From the NCBI GenBank assembly GCA_020723325.1, contig DYJD01000013.1, positions 124,001 to 188,000 of the forward strand: a stretch of DNA of 64,000 nt, read 5' to 3'. Source of the stretch: Desulfosudis oleivorans. GTDB lineage: Bacteria; Desulfobacterota; Desulfobacteria; Desulfobacterales; SURF-7. The notes under the pieces were generated by a model. It was not told the origin of the DNA, searched no databases, and worked only from the letters and a program-made list of their open reading frames with translations. A program made the translations under genes and the position numbers. Positions 31,266-40,442 of this stretch are shown one piece after another (the stretch's first letter is position 1; every line of letters starts with the position of its first letter).

Positions 31266-31469
31266 ATGAATAAATTCGGTGAACGCTTGAGAAGCTTGAG
31301 AGAATCCCAAAAACTGCCCTTGGCTGAAGCCAGCCGGCTTGTCAGCATCCCCCAATCCAGACTGAGCGAACTGGAGCGCGGCATCCGCATCCCCATTCCG
31401 GAGCAGGTGGAACGCCTTGAAAAATTCTACAAGGTGGAACCCGGCGTCCTGGCAGCTCTTATGCAATGA
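31266..31469 (+). CDS. Small XRE-family regulator, 67 residues
   Basis: ATG at 31266 selected: GGAAAAGGAA lies just upstream and the HTH then starts at the normal position; the frame extends back to 31122 without a site. RLRSLRESQKLPLAEASRLV then SIPQSRLSELERGIRIPIPE is a complete helix-turn-helix, and QVERLEKFYKVEP ends the five-helix bundle. It has no sensor domain. It precedes the flavin-binding protein gene by one base. Confidence 0.75.
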   Translation: MNKFGERLRSLRESQKLPLAEASRLVSIPQSRLSELERGIRIPIPEQVERLEKFYKVEPGVLAALMQ

Positions 31470-31470
31470 A

Positions 31471-31950
31471 ATGACGGCAAAGCATCTAGTGAAAATGCGG
31501 CGCAATGAGCGGGAAATCAAGGACCGCCAGGCCATTGACAACATCATCCGGCGTTGTCAGGTTTGCCGCATTGCCTTGTGTGACGGCGATCAGCCGTATA
31601 TTGTTCCGCTGAGTTTCGGCTATGACGGCGACTGTCTTTTTTTTCATGCGGCCCTGGAAGGCCGGAAGATCGATCTCATCCGCAAAAACAACCGTGCCGC
31701 TTTTGAATTCGATATCCTGAACGAGATCGTCACCGCCGGCGAAGCCTGCGGCTGGGGCATGCGCTATGAAAGTGTCATGGGAACAGGCCGGATGGAAGTT
31801 GTGGACAAACCGGAAGATAAAAGCCGGGCCCTGGCCTGGATCATGTGCCAGTACGGCAGCACGGAGCATGTGTTTCCAGAACAAATGCTGAAAAAGACGC
31901 TGGTTCTGCGCCTCACAATCCTCACCATCAGCGGCAAGCAAAGGCCATAG
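31471..31950 (+). CDS. Pyridoxamine 5'-phosphate oxidase-like (NimA-type) flavoprotein
   Basis: ATG at 31471 directly after the regulator stop; ATG at 31495 is also possible. About 159 residues. MRRNEREIKDRQAIDNIIRR then CRIALCDGDQPYIVPLSFGY, GDCLFFHAALEGRKIDLIRK and ESVMGTGRMEVVDKPEDKSR match the NimA/split-barrel FMN family, where 'R.ere.it....i..il......g.La......PYvvPl.f.y' is the signature. These proteins reduce or bind nitroimidazoles or act as general flavin reductases. The pair regulator-flavoprotein is plausibly one unit. Confidence 0.8.
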   Translation: MTAKHLVKMRRNEREIKDRQAIDNIIRRCQVCRIALCDGDQPYIVPLSFGYDGDCLFFHAALEGRKIDLIRKNNRAAFEFDILNEIVTAGEACGWGMRYESVMGTGRMEVVDKPEDKSRALAWIMCQYGSTEHVFPEQMLKKTLVLRLTILTISGKQRP

Positions 31951-32000
31951 TTATCTTTCAATAGGCTTGAAGCAGTAAATTTAAAATGAGGGGGAGCAGC

Positions 32001-33377
32001 ATGGCACCATCGTCCTCAAAAGGCGTGTTTGCGTTGTCCCTGCCGACAGGCGTGCTTCTCCTCGTTCTGTTTTTTTGCAACCAGTTCGGTTTTCTGCCGG
32101 AACCCGCGGCCTTATTGACCCGGCCGCAGGTCAGCGACGCAACCCTCAGTCGATGCGGGCTGGACCGCAAATTCCACAAATGCATTGCCGTGGCCGACGG
32201 CGATACCATCACCCTGGAACAAATCGGTCCGGTGCGTTTCATCGGTATTGATACGCCGGAAAAAAATCATCCGCTGCTGCCCTTGCAATACATGGCCCAA
32301 GAATCATCGGAATTCACTACCCGCCGCTGTCTTTCACAGGAGGTCCGCCTGGATTACAATCCCCATGACGAGGACTTCCGGGATAAATACAAGCGGGTGC
32401 TGGGGTATGTCTATTTAAGAGACGGGACCTTACTCCAGGAAGAACTGGTGCGCAACGGCCTGGCAATCGCCTATACCAAATATCCGCTGGATGAATCCAT
32501 GCGACAACGCTTGCTGGCCCTGGAACAGGAAGCCCGTAAAAAGGAGCAGGGTCTGTGGCGGGCAGAAGGTCTGGCGGAGGTCGCCTGGATTCTGAATCAA
32601 CAGCAGCCTATGATCCGGGTTGGCGGGGACGGCAAAGGGCGCTATGAACTTTTTTTCGCCGGCCGGCACTTGAACCTGCCCGGGCTGGAAGGCGTCGCCT
32701 CTGAAGTCGCCGCTTTGCACCGCCGCATGTACGAATTCAGCCCGGCCGATTTTGAAAAGGAGACAGAAGCCGCCGGCTATCAGCGCGCGGAAAAACCCGC
32801 GACAGAGGCGTATATATTGGTGTTTGCCATGGCCCATGGGAAATGGGGGCTTTTTCATCAGGGCCTTGTCCGGCCCCGCATCCTGCAAACAGACTTGGAG
32901 CCAAGTCTGCAAGCTTTTTTCACACTGCAAAAAAGGCAAAATGAAGCCGGGAAGTTAAGGACAGACTTGAGGAGCCGGGGCTTTTGTCCAACCAGGGCTC
33001 TGGATTATGATCCCAATAACTTCTCCTCTGGCAGCGTGCTCCCCCATGAACGCATTTCCGCCTGGTTGCGCCACCCCAAAAGGCCTATCATTCGCTGGGA
33101 TCAGGCCAGGGAGTATATGGGCCGGTCGGTTTATGTCCACGGCCGCATTGCCCGCAGCCACAATTCCGGCAAGGCCTGTTTTCTCAATTTTCATAACAAT
33201 TTTACCCGCTATCTCGGGGCTGTAATTTTCGAAAGCGATTTCAAACGTTTTCCTGCCGCACCGGCAGGCGCCTATCTGGGCCGCTATGTGGCCATTCGGG
33301 GTCATATTAAGGAATACCAGGGCCGGCCTGAAATCGTCCTGGAAAAGCCTTCCCAGATCAGACTGCTTCCGGAATAA
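32001..33377 (+). CDS. Exported thermonuclease-family (SNase-like) protein with C-terminal OB-type domain
   Basis: ATG at 32001 taken because GAGGGGGAG lies five bases before; an in-frame ATG at 31986 overlaps that site. 458 residues. N-terminal hydrophobic signal/anchor (VFALSLPTGVLLLVLFF). The SNase core (~55-190) shows VADGDTITLEQIGPVRFIGI then DTPEKNHP, KYKRVLGYVYLRDG and LVRNGLAIAYTKYP; D, R and E active-site positions look kept. A middle region of ~150 residues is unknown, and the end (~370-455; VYVHGRIARSHNSGKACFLN) is an OB-fold like those in nucleic-acid-binding proteins. It should cut nucleic acid outside the cytoplasm. Confidence 0.75.
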   Translation: MAPSSSKGVFALSLPTGVLLLVLFFCNQFGFLPEPAALLTRPQVSDATLSRCGLDRKFHKCIAVADGDTITLEQIGPVRFIGIDTPEKNHPLLPLQYMAQESSEFTTRRCLSQEVRLDYNPHDEDFRDKYKRVLGYVYLRDGTLLQEELVRNGLAIAYTKYPLDESMRQRLLALEQEARKKEQGLWRAEGLAEVAWILNQQQPMIRVGGDGKGRYELFFAGRHLNLPGLEGVASEVAALHRRMYEFSPADFEKETEAAGYQRAEKPATEAYILVFAMAHGKWGLFHQGLVRPRILQTDLEPSLQAFFTLQKRQNEAGKLRTDLRSRGFCPTRALDYDPNNFSSGSVLPHERISAWLRHPKRPIIRWDQAREYMGRSVYVHGRIARSHNSGKACFLNFHNNFTRYLGAVIFESDFKRFPAAPAGAYLGRYVAIRGHIKEYQGRPEIVLEKPSQIRLLPE

Positions 33378-33382
33378 AAATC

Positions 33383-34258
33383 CTATTGCAACGGGTTCCC
33401 GGCCGTGATCCGCAGACAACCCTTTGGGCAAGCATCCGCGCAGCGCTCACACAGGATGCATTGCCGATCCCTGATCCTGCGCCGGTCTTGGACTGCGGCC
33501 ATGATGTCCACCTTCATGGGGCAGGCGGAATTGCACAAAGAACAGGCGGTACAGGCCGCTGCATTCACCGGCGCCATCTTGAAAACGGAAAGCGGTGCGA
33601 GCAGGCCGGACAGGGTCAGAAACGGGCACAGCAGGCGGCAATAGGCCCGCCGGCCCAGCAGGCCAGCCAAGCCCAGACCAAAAACGATGATCCAGATATT
33701 TTCACCGATAAGCCACCAATAGCGGGCCTCATCATCATAGACCGGGTTGTGCAGCCGGGAAACCACAACAGCCAGCAGTATCAGCGCGCCAAGATAACCC
33801 CAGGCCAGCCATTCGGAACGTTTTTTTCCAGATCCGGCCCGCCGGGATTTCCAGCCCTGGTCTGCCAGCTCAAAAGCCACCGCATCCCAGCATGCCCGGG
33901 AGCAAAATCCATTGCCGAAAACCAAGGGTACCGTCACCCGGGCGATGAGCAGTTGAACCAGGGCACCGCTTACTATACCGGCGGCCCCATCGAAGATCAC
34001 CTGGGGAAACTGGAAATTAACGTTCAAGCGCAGGGACAAACCGGCAAAGAGGAAAATTCCGAGACCTGACAATTGGATCAAACGGATGGTTTGACTCAAC
34101 CGGGGATAGCGCCGGGTCAATATCACCGTGACCATGGCCATGGCCCCGATCCCGGTGAACATGGGAAAATACCAGCGGTTTTCCCGCAAAACAGCCACCA
34201 CCGCACCAATGGCTGTGAACAGCAAAAGCACGAAAAGCGGCAGGGCGTTTTTTTTCAT
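33383..34258 (-). CDS. Membrane-bound polyferredoxin (NapH/CcoG-like 4Fe-4S protein)
   Basis: I take the ATG at 34258 (MKKNALPLFVLLLF); the frame extends to 34360 but those residues look non-native. 291 residues with about five membrane helices, a short cytoplasmic motif CRLLCPFL and two ferredoxin clusters at the C-terminus: CTACSLCNSACPMKVD and CILCERCADACPKG. This is the NapH/NosR-C/CcoG architecture, which moves electrons between the quinone pool and a periplasmic or cytoplasmic partner. The neighbour on the same strand upstream is a SagB-type flavoprotein, a possible partner. CxxxCP typical of NosR (C-P pair) is seen as LLCPF. Confidence 0.8.
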   Translation of the reverse strand: MKKNALPLFVLLLFTAIGAVVAVLRENRWYFPMFTGIGAMAMVTVILTRRYPRLSQTIRLIQLSGLGIFLFAGLSLRLNVNFQFPQVIFDGAAGIVSGALVQLLIARVTVPLVFGNGFCSRACWDAVAFELADQGWKSRRAGSGKKRSEWLAWGYLGALILLAVVVSRLHNPVYDDEARYWWLIGENIWIIVFGLGLAGLLGRRAYCRLLCPFLTLSGLLAPLSVFKMAPVNAAACTACSLCNSACPMKVDIMAAVQDRRRIRDRQCILCERCADACPKGCLRITAGNPLQ

Positions 34259-34402
34259 GGGAATGGTTGCTTGACCTGAATCATTTTGGCTTCGGATTGG
34301 GAGATATGCGCGTGTTTCCACACCCAAAGAAATATAGCCGAGCACATCATATGGTGTCAAGCTCGCATCTCTTTTTTCCAGGGAAGGCTCGGCCCAAGGA
34401 TT

Positions 34403-35920
34403 TCACAGGCGCTTTACCGGCCCCACTGCCACCAGGTAGAGCAACGCCGATGCCGGGTTCAGACCCAGAAGAGTTCTGGCTTCTGGATCATACAGGGCGC
34501 CTATCCCGCAGCAGCCCAATTGAAGCGAGGTGGCACCCAGATAGAGGATCTGACCCAATCGACCGGCAGTCATCATTACCTGGCGATAGCCCCGGGGCCC
34601 GCCGGCCTGATCCAGCCACGCGAGGTTGGCAATAAACAAAAAATGCAGGGCCGCCCTGGCCAGCCATTCCTGGTCCAGACAGACCGCCGCCATCTCCCCA
34701 AGCAGATTCCCCGTTTTCACAAGCCCTAGCTGCTTCTGCTCTGGATCCAACAGGTAAAAGCCCGGCGCCATCCCTGCCACATTACCGGTGAGCAAACCTA
34801 TCCTAAGGGACTTGGCCGAAATCAGCTCATGGGTTTCCGGCCGGCCCAGGGAATTCATAAGCAGTTCCACCAACTGCCCAGCGGCTTCTTGGGGCATGGT
34901 CCAGCCGGTGAAATTCCGTTTGGATCTTCGCCGGTAAACAATTTCCGGATATGCGCGCCCGCCGGGTTCGGCTGATCCGGGTGGCATTCTTAGCCATTCC
35001 AATGGTTCCGGGCCGATCTTGTTTTCACAATCCAGCCGTGAGGGGTCAAAGCCCTTGGGCATTATGCCGGCTTGATGGATCTGCTCGATCTGGGGATACG
35101 CTGCTTGCTTGGGGGCAACAGCTTCAGCCGCTGGTGGGTCTTCAAACAATTCCGTCCGTTGCTCCTGGAGGGGCTGGCCGGCCCCCCCGTCAGCATGCAC
35201 ATGGATCCATCCCAGACCGATCTCTTCACGACCGTCAAGGCCCATCATCTGTTCCAGCATCCGATCGTCAAAATCATATCCAAACGAAAACGGCAGGGAT
35301 AAGGATTTCAGGGCCAGGATCAGATTTTCCATCAAATGCCCGGCATCCAGCAATATGTATCGATAGGCCCTGGCCCGATATTTCCAGGAACTCCGGAAAA
35401 CGATGCCGGTGATGAAAAAGCTGAGCAGGCAGCTTGTCTCTGCCGGTGTCCCGGCAGCCTGTTGCACCCATGCTTCCAAGTTCCCAATGCGCAAAGGGAC
35501 GAGACTGCGGTCAGGGATGGCATAATGATACAGCCCGGATTCCAGGCCGTGCACCCCTGAAGCGGCCAAATACAATTCCGTGGGGTACAAGGCCCCGGCC
35601 GATGCCACACTGCGGAAATGAAACTTCTCGCTTCTAAGAAGCGCTGCGGCCGTCAGACTGTACGCCTGCTGAAGAACTGTGGCCAACTGGACTAAATTTA
35701 CGGTTTTCTTTCCAGCCGCAACCGGAGCTAGTGCCGAGAGCCGCCACAGATTCGTATCCGGGACCTCTTCAGCCGGCGGCAGGGCCAGCTTCCGGATTCC
35801 GGGATAGCGTTTGTACACAGAGGGTTGGCTAGCCCAGTCCAACTGGTGGGGCTGCATGGCCTGCCGGTCATATTCAGTGGCCCGATGATAGGCTGCTGCG
35901 CTGCGGATTTCCATATTCAT
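34403..35920 (-). CDS. SagB/ThcOx-type nitroreductase-fold oxidoreductase, tandem domains
   Basis: 505 residues with two nitroreductase-like halves. First (~70-260): FHFRSVASAGALYPTELYLA with the S-A-G-x-x-(Y/H)-P FMN motif and LSFFITGIVFRSSWKYRARA then YRYILLDAGHLMENLILAL, exactly the SagB pattern. Second (~325-505): EIVYRRRSKRNFTGWTMP and GYRQVMMTAGRLGQILYLGA with LGCCGIGALYDPEARTLLGL. Members oxidise azolines to azoles in TOMM peptides, but stand-alone copies exist with unknown substrates. No YcaO cyclodehydratase or precursor peptide is adjacent. Confidence 0.85.
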   Translation of the reverse strand: MNMEIRSAAAYHRATEYDRQAMQPHQLDWASQPSVYKRYPGIRKLALPPAEEVPDTNLWRLSALAPVAAGKKTVNLVQLATVLQQAYSLTAAALLRSEKFHFRSVASAGALYPTELYLAASGVHGLESGLYHYAIPDRSLVPLRIGNLEAWVQQAAGTPAETSCLLSFFITGIVFRSSWKYRARAYRYILLDAGHLMENLILALKSLSLPFSFGYDFDDRMLEQMMGLDGREEIGLGWIHVHADGGAGQPLQEQRTELFEDPPAAEAVAPKQAAYPQIEQIHQAGIMPKGFDPSRLDCENKIGPEPLEWLRMPPGSAEPGGRAYPEIVYRRRSKRNFTGWTMPQEAAGQLVELLMNSLGRPETHELISAKSLRIGLLTGNVAGMAPGFYLLDPEQKQLGLVKTGNLLGEMAAVCLDQEWLARAALHFLFIANLAWLDQAGGPRGYRQVMMTAGRLGQILYLGATSLQLGCCGIGALYDPEARTLLGLNPASALLYLVAVGPVKRL

Positions 35921-36052
35921 GGCCCTCGCTCCTTGTGCCTTTGTTTTTATGCCTTGCCCATGAAACCGGATGAAAAAAGAAATGCCTTAGGGTAAAAATA
36001 ATGGTAAAAAGATTATTTGCAATGGGAAAACCAATAACAGGAAATACTGAGA

Positions 36053-37687
36053 ATGACCGCGCTGCTGCAATTCGACAAATACCTGCTTCAGAAAAAAATC
36101 GCCGTCGGCGGGATGGCCGAGGTATTCCGGGCCAAACTCAAGGGCGAGGAGGGCTTTGAAAAACTGGTGGTGATCAAAAGAATGCTGCCCCATCTGTCGG
36201 AAGAAGAACAGATGGTCAAGCATTTTATCGATGAAGCCCGCCTGGCAGCCCGGCTCAAGCATGAAAACATCATTCATGTCTATGATTTCGGGAATCACCA
36301 AGGCGCCTATTACATCGCCATGGAATATCTTTTCGGAAAGGATCTCCATATCTTATGGCGCAAATCCCAGGATCCTGGCCCGGCCCTGGATTTGTCCAAC
36401 CTGCTGTACATCGTGGCCAAAATCTGCGAGGGGCTTGATTACGCCCATGGTCTCACGGATTTGAAGGGCACGCCCCTGAACATCATCCACCGGGATGTGA
36501 GTCCCCATAACATTTTCATTACTTACGAAGGTAATGTCAAAATCATCGATTTCGGCATTGCCAAGGCCGCCTCCCATTCCAGCAAAACCCGGGTGGGGGT
36601 CATCAAGGGCAAGGCGGCTTACATGTCCCCGGAACAAGCCGAAGGCAAAGGCATGGACCATCGTTCCGACATTTACGCCGTGGGGATCATTTTATATGAG
36701 CTTTTGGCCCAACGAAAAATGTTTGAAGGCGATACCTTTGAAGTCCTGGCCAAAGTCCGCGAGGCCCGCTTTGAACCGTTGGAATCCATTGTGCCGGATC
36801 TCCCCCAACCGTTATATGAAATCCTCCGGAAGGCCCTGGCCAAAAATCCTGAAGAGCGCTACTCGTCAGGCGAAGCCATGCAACTGGACATCGAAGATTG
36901 CCTGGAGCAGTTCCACCTGCGCAGCCATCCGAAAAAACTGGCGGAATACATGCAGCTCGTTTTTCGGCAGGAATATGAAAAGGAAAAGGCCGAACTGGCC
37001 GACGCCCTTGCCGATACCGCCGCCGGGCCTGATGGGGATGGAGATCAGGCCACCATGGTCATGGACTTCGGCCCGGATCAAACCATGGACCGGCAATCCG
37101 ATGAAACCATAATCCAAAACCAGGCGGCGGACCCTGCCGGCAGTTTGCTCAAGAAAATCCTGTCGACTGCCACCCGTTCAAACCTGGTCATTATCAGCAT
37201 TGTACTGGCCTGTCTGACGCTAACGGCAAGCGTGGCCTATTATCAGCGTAAGAGCCTGCCTGCCGGGTCTCCAACAGAATCATCCGGCAGTTCAGAGCCG
37301 GCCCGATTCCGGTCCTTCTGGTCAACGGAAAAGCCGCTGACACCCGAGCGCCGGGAGGAAATCCAGAAATGGCTGGAGCTTGCGGAAGTCAAATTGAAGA
37401 AAAATCAACTGACCAGTCCGGCCGATGATTGCGCGTACTACTACTATTCATTGGTCTTAAAACAGGAGGCGGATCATCCCCAAGCCAAGGAGGGGCTGCG
37501 GAAAATTGTTGCCGCCTACGTGCGACTGGCGGAAAACGAGATGAACCGCATGAACCGGCGAAAGGCCCTGAACTTCATCCAGGCCGGACTGGCCATTGAC
37601 CCTGAGGATAAAAGACTTCTCGCCTTGAAAAACGACGCTTCCAATGAAGGCACCATGCTTGTGCGCAAACTCAAGCGCCTGTTTTAA
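36053..37687 (+). CDS. Membrane-anchored Ser/Thr protein kinase (Pkn-type) with extracytoplasmic TPR-like tail
   Basis: 544 residues. Kinase domain (~8-275): KKIAVGGMAEVFRAKL (glycine loop), VVIKRMLPHL (Lys), IIHRDVSPHNIFIT (catalytic Asp, Asn), IIDFGIAKA (DFG) and AAYMSPEQAEG. This 'MAEVFRA' and 'HRDVSPHN' variant is typical of delta-proteobacterial kinases. A linker rich in Asp (~330-360) leads to one membrane helix (~383-400, LVIISIVLACLTLTASVA), then an outer region with two or three helix pairs that look like TPR units. It may sense an envelope signal. A neighbouring substrate is not apparent. Confidence 0.9.
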   Translation: MTALLQFDKYLLQKKIAVGGMAEVFRAKLKGEEGFEKLVVIKRMLPHLSEEEQMVKHFIDEARLAARLKHENIIHVYDFGNHQGAYYIAMEYLFGKDLHILWRKSQDPGPALDLSNLLYIVAKICEGLDYAHGLTDLKGTPLNIIHRDVSPHNIFITYEGNVKIIDFGIAKAASHSSKTRVGVIKGKAAYMSPEQAEGKGMDHRSDIYAVGIILYELLAQRKMFEGDTFEVLAKVREARFEPLESIVPDLPQPLYEILRKALAKNPEERYSSGEAMQLDIEDCLEQFHLRSHPKKLAEYMQLVFRQEYEKEKAELADALADTAAGPDGDGDQATMVMDFGPDQTMDRQSDETIIQNQAADPAGSLLKKILSTATRSNLVIISIVLACLTLTASVAYYQRKSLPAGSPTESSGSSEPARFRSFWSTEKPLTPERREEIQKWLELAEVKLKKNQLTSPADDCAYYYYSLVLKQEADHPQAKEGLRKIVAAYVRLAENEMNRMNRRKALNFIQAGLAIDPEDKRLLALKNDASNEGTMLVRKLKRLF

Positions 37688-37712
37688 AAAACCCGACCTG
37701 GATTCAAAGACC

Positions 37713-38507
37713 ATGACTTCCCTGAATACCATGAGAATGAGACAGTTTGTGGCTTCCGAAAATCCCCCTTTGGCTTGTTCTGGATTTTGCCGGGCTTGCC
37801 GGGAAATACACCTCCTCAAGCAGGGAAACGCTCGGGAATATTGCCTGGAACTCATGCAAACCTTGGAAGAGAAAGGCCGCATCGATTTTGACCAACCCAC
37901 CGGCCATGTCGACCAGCGATTTTCCACTGCTTTTCTGTTTGCAGAATCCCGCGGGCAGATGTTCGGCACATTGGAGTGCCTGGCGCCCTCTGGCCGGACG
38001 GTAATCCTGAAAGCTTTTTCCGGTCAATACAACGGCGTCTGGGAAGTGGCCGGCTGGGTGCCGCCCCTGTTGGATGTAGCCGAATTTCAGCGCCTGGTGG
38101 ACAAGACCGACCCACAGATCAAAGCCCTGGGGAAGCGCCTGGAATCTCTGCCCCCGGGCCTGGAAAAGGAGCACCTGAGCCATCAGCGCAAAAAGCTGTC
38201 CCAAGATTTGATGAAAGCGCTCCATGCCCTTTACCAGGTCCATAACTTGCGCGGGGAAGTCAAACCCCTTTTGGAATTGTTTTCAACCGGCATCCCCACT
38301 GGCGCCGGGGATTGCTGCGCCCCCAAACTGCTGAATTTTGCCGCGCGCAATCAGCTCAGGCCCGTGAGCCTGGCGGAGTTCTACTGGGGCCGGGAAAACC
38401 GCTCCGGCACCAGACAGCATGGCTGTTTTTATTCAGCCTGTGAATCCAAATGCAAACCCATATTGGGCTTCATGTTATGCGGCCTGGGGGAAAAAGATGA
38501 AACCTAG
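37713..38507 (+). CDS. N-terminal module of a bipartite RluA-type pseudouridine synthase, as a separate gene
   Basis: ATG at 37713; 264 residues. The end reads GDCCAPKLLNFAARNQLRPV, SLAEFYWGRENRSG and CFYSACESKCKPILGFMLCG. In many gamma- and deltaproteobacteria these blocks form the N-terminal half of a ~550-residue RluA-family protein and are followed directly by the catalytic domain. Here the frame stops (TAG 38505-38507) 11 bases after the ATG of the catalytic part, so the two halves are overlapping genes. It also has a Cys set CSGFCRACREIH near residue 23-34. It may assist RNA binding by the synthase. Confidence 0.65.
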   Translation: MTSLNTMRMRQFVASENPPLACSGFCRACREIHLLKQGNAREYCLELMQTLEEKGRIDFDQPTGHVDQRFSTAFLFAESRGQMFGTLECLAPSGRTVILKAFSGQYNGVWEVAGWVPPLLDVAEFQRLVDKTDPQIKALGKRLESLPPGLEKEHLSHQRKKLSQDLMKALHALYQVHNLRGEVKPLLELFSTGIPTGAGDCCAPKLLNFAARNQLRPVSLAEFYWGRENRSGTRQHGCFYSACESKCKPILGFMLCGLGEKDET

Positions 38508-39144
38508 TGCCCATGAGCTTCCAATCATCTACCAGGACCCCTTTCTGGTGGTAGTCGACAAACCTTCCGGACTCTTGTCCGTGCCCGGCAAAGGCCCGGA
38601 CAAGCAAGATTGTATCGTCAACCGGCTGAAAAGGACTGTTCCGGACTGCATCCCTCAGCCTTCCGTGCACCGCTTGGATATGGACACCTCCGGCTTGATG
38701 GTGCTGGCCCTGACCATTTTGGCGCATCAAAATCTTTCGCGCCAATTCCGGGATGGTCAAGTGCAAAAAAAGTATGTGGCCGTGCTGGAGGGTGTCGTTG
38801 AAAACCATCAGGGGGAGATCCGGCTGCCTTTCCGTCTGGATGTGGACAACCGACCCTACCAGATCCATGATCCGGTGCATGGGAAACTCGGTATAACCTG
38901 CTGGCGCAAAATCAGCGTTGAAAACCATCGCAGCCGGATTCTGTTCACTCCCAAAACCGGCAGGACCCATCAACTCAGGGTCCATTCCGCCCATTGCCTG
39001 GGACTCGGCTGTCCGATTGTGGGTGATCGGCTTTACGGACAAGGCCGACCAGGTGAACCACTGCACTTGCACGCCGCTTATCTGGCCTTCCAGCACCCTG
39101 CCCATGGTAAAATCCTGCAATTCGAATCTGAGCCTCCCTTTTAG
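38497..39144 (+). CDS. RluA-family pseudouridine synthase (catalytic domain)
   Basis: ATG at 38497 chosen, since the RluA fold begins right after (PIIYQDPFLVVVDKPSGLLSV); the frame is open from 38419. 215 residues. The catalytic Asp is in VHRLDMDTSGLMVLA (H-R-L-D), followed by VQKKYVAVLEG and the C-terminal KTGRTHQLRVHSAH with GDRLYG. It isomerises uridine in rRNA or tRNA. The 11-base overlap with the upstream gene, in another frame, suggests coupled translation of what is usually one chain. No PUA or S4 domain is attached. Confidence 0.85.
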   Translation: MKPSAHELPIIYQDPFLVVVDKPSGLLSVPGKGPDKQDCIVNRLKRTVPDCIPQPSVHRLDMDTSGLMVLALTILAHQNLSRQFRDGQVQKKYVAVLEGVVENHQGEIRLPFRLDVDNRPYQIHDPVHGKLGITCWRKISVENHRSRILFTPKTGRTHQLRVHSAHCLGLGCPIVGDRLYGQGRPGEPLHLHAAYLAFQHPAHGKILQFESEPPF

Positions 39145-39251
39145 GAAGGGGCAACGGATAAAAAATGGATGCCATGGTCCGCGGTTAATGGTATGAAGAC
39201 AACCAGCCGTGATGTGAAGCCAGGCTGAGACAAAAAAGGGGATGCTGAGAA

Positions 39252-39836
39252 ATGGTGATGGTTGAATTGCATATTGCTTTGCCGGATTGGGCGGCTTCTA
39301 TGGCGGACCGTGCCCCGGCCGTGTTCGCAACCATGGAAGACAAAATGCGTTTTGTCATTGAGCTGGCACGCAACAACGTGAAGCATGGCCTGGGTGGGCC
39401 TTTTGGCGCTGCGGTGTTCACAGAAACCGGCGAACTTCTGTCCGTGGGTGTGAACCAGGTGATGGTCGCCCAGTGCTCCATCCTGCATGCGGAGATCATG
39501 GCCCTGGCCCTGGCTCAAAAACGCCTGGGCAGCTATGATCTCAGCCAAGATGGCAGGCTGCGGCATGACCTGTATGCGTCCACCGAGCCCTGCGCCATGT
39601 GTTTTGGCGCCATCCCCTGGGCCGGGGTCACGGGCTTGGTATGCGCGGCCCGGGACGAGGATGCGCGCATGATCGGTTTTGAGGAGGGGGCCAAATTGCG
39701 CGACTGGGTCGGCGCCCTCCATGCGCGCGGCATAAAAGTGCAGCGGGATGTGTTGCGGGAGGAAGCCAAGGCGGTACTTCGGGACTATGCCGCCGCCGGC
39801 GGCAAAATCTACAACTCCAAGGGTACAGCCAGCTAG
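39252..39836 (+). CDS. Nucleoside/tRNA-type deaminase (cytidine deaminase fold)
   Basis: 194 residues. Zinc and catalytic motifs are complete: SILHAEIMALALAQ (His and proton-shuttle Glu) and TEPCAMCFGAIPWAGV (two Cys). NNVKHGLGGPFGAAV before them and LVCAARDEDARMIGFEEG after them are the guanine deaminase/TadA-like pattern. The protein likely deaminates guanine, cytosine or a related nucleoside rather than tRNA, because it has the GPFGA and E-G-x motifs of guanine deaminases. It is a single gene, convergent with the HD gene at 39873. Confidence 0.8.
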   Translation: MVMVELHIALPDWAASMADRAPAVFATMEDKMRFVIELARNNVKHGLGGPFGAAVFTETGELLSVGVNQVMVAQCSILHAEIMALALAQKRLGSYDLSQDGRLRHDLYASTEPCAMCFGAIPWAGVTGLVCAARDEDARMIGFEEGAKLRDWVGALHARGIKVQRDVLREEAKAVLRDYAAAGGKIYNSKGTAS

Positions 39837-39872
39837 TTTTTTTACTCTTACTCTTGCTCTTAATCTCAATCT

Positions 39873-40442
39873 CTATTTCAGCCCAATAGCCTCCGCCACC
39901 TCCCGCATGCCCAGAATTGTCTCCGTGATCAGCTCGCCACGCTCCAGCCCCAGCATGGCCGCCCCGCGGTCAATGATCTCACGGTTCACGCCGGCGGCAA
40001 AGCGTTTGTCCTTCCACTTCTTTTTCACGGAATCGGCGTTTAAATCCATTACGCTTTTGGAAGGACGCACCAGGGCCGCGGTGGTAATCAGGCCGGTGAG
40101 TTCATCCACGGCAAACAGGGTTTTTTCCAGGAGGCTCTCGGGTTGGATCTCGGAGCAGATCCCCCAGCCATGGCTCACCACGGCCCGGACATATTCCTCG
40201 GGCCAGTTTTCGGCCCTCAGAATTTCAGCGCTTTTGCGGCAGTGCTGCTCCGGATATTGCTCATAATCCAGGTCATGCAGCAATCCAATGATGCCCCATT
40301 TGTCTTCATCCTCACCGTGCTTGCGGGCAAAATAGCGCATCACCCCTTCCACTGCCAGGGCGTGCTTGATCAGGCTGTCGCTCTTGTTGTATCGGCACAG
40401 CAATTCAAAGGCTTCGGATCGAGTGGGAATTTCTTTCTTCAT
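39873..40442 (-). CDS. HDIG-domain phosphohydrolase
   Basis: 189 residues. Typical order of ligands: SLIKHALAVEGVMRYFARKH (H), GIIGLLHDLDYEQYPEQH (HD), VVSHGWGICSE (H) and TLFAVDELTGLITTAALV (D). These small HD proteins resemble YedJ/YqeK-type metal-dependent phosphatases of nucleotides. Its ATG overlaps the end of the upstream hydrolase gene by four bases (40439-40442), so it is the second gene of that unit. Confidence 0.8.
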   Translation of the reverse strand: MKKEIPTRSEAFELLCRYNKSDSLIKHALAVEGVMRYFARKHGEDEDKWGIIGLLHDLDYEQYPEQHCRKSAEILRAENWPEEYVRAVVSHGWGICSEIQPESLLEKTLFAVDELTGLITTAALVRPSKSVMDLNADSVKKKWKDKRFAAGVNREIIDRGAAMLGLERGELITETILGMREVAEAIGLK

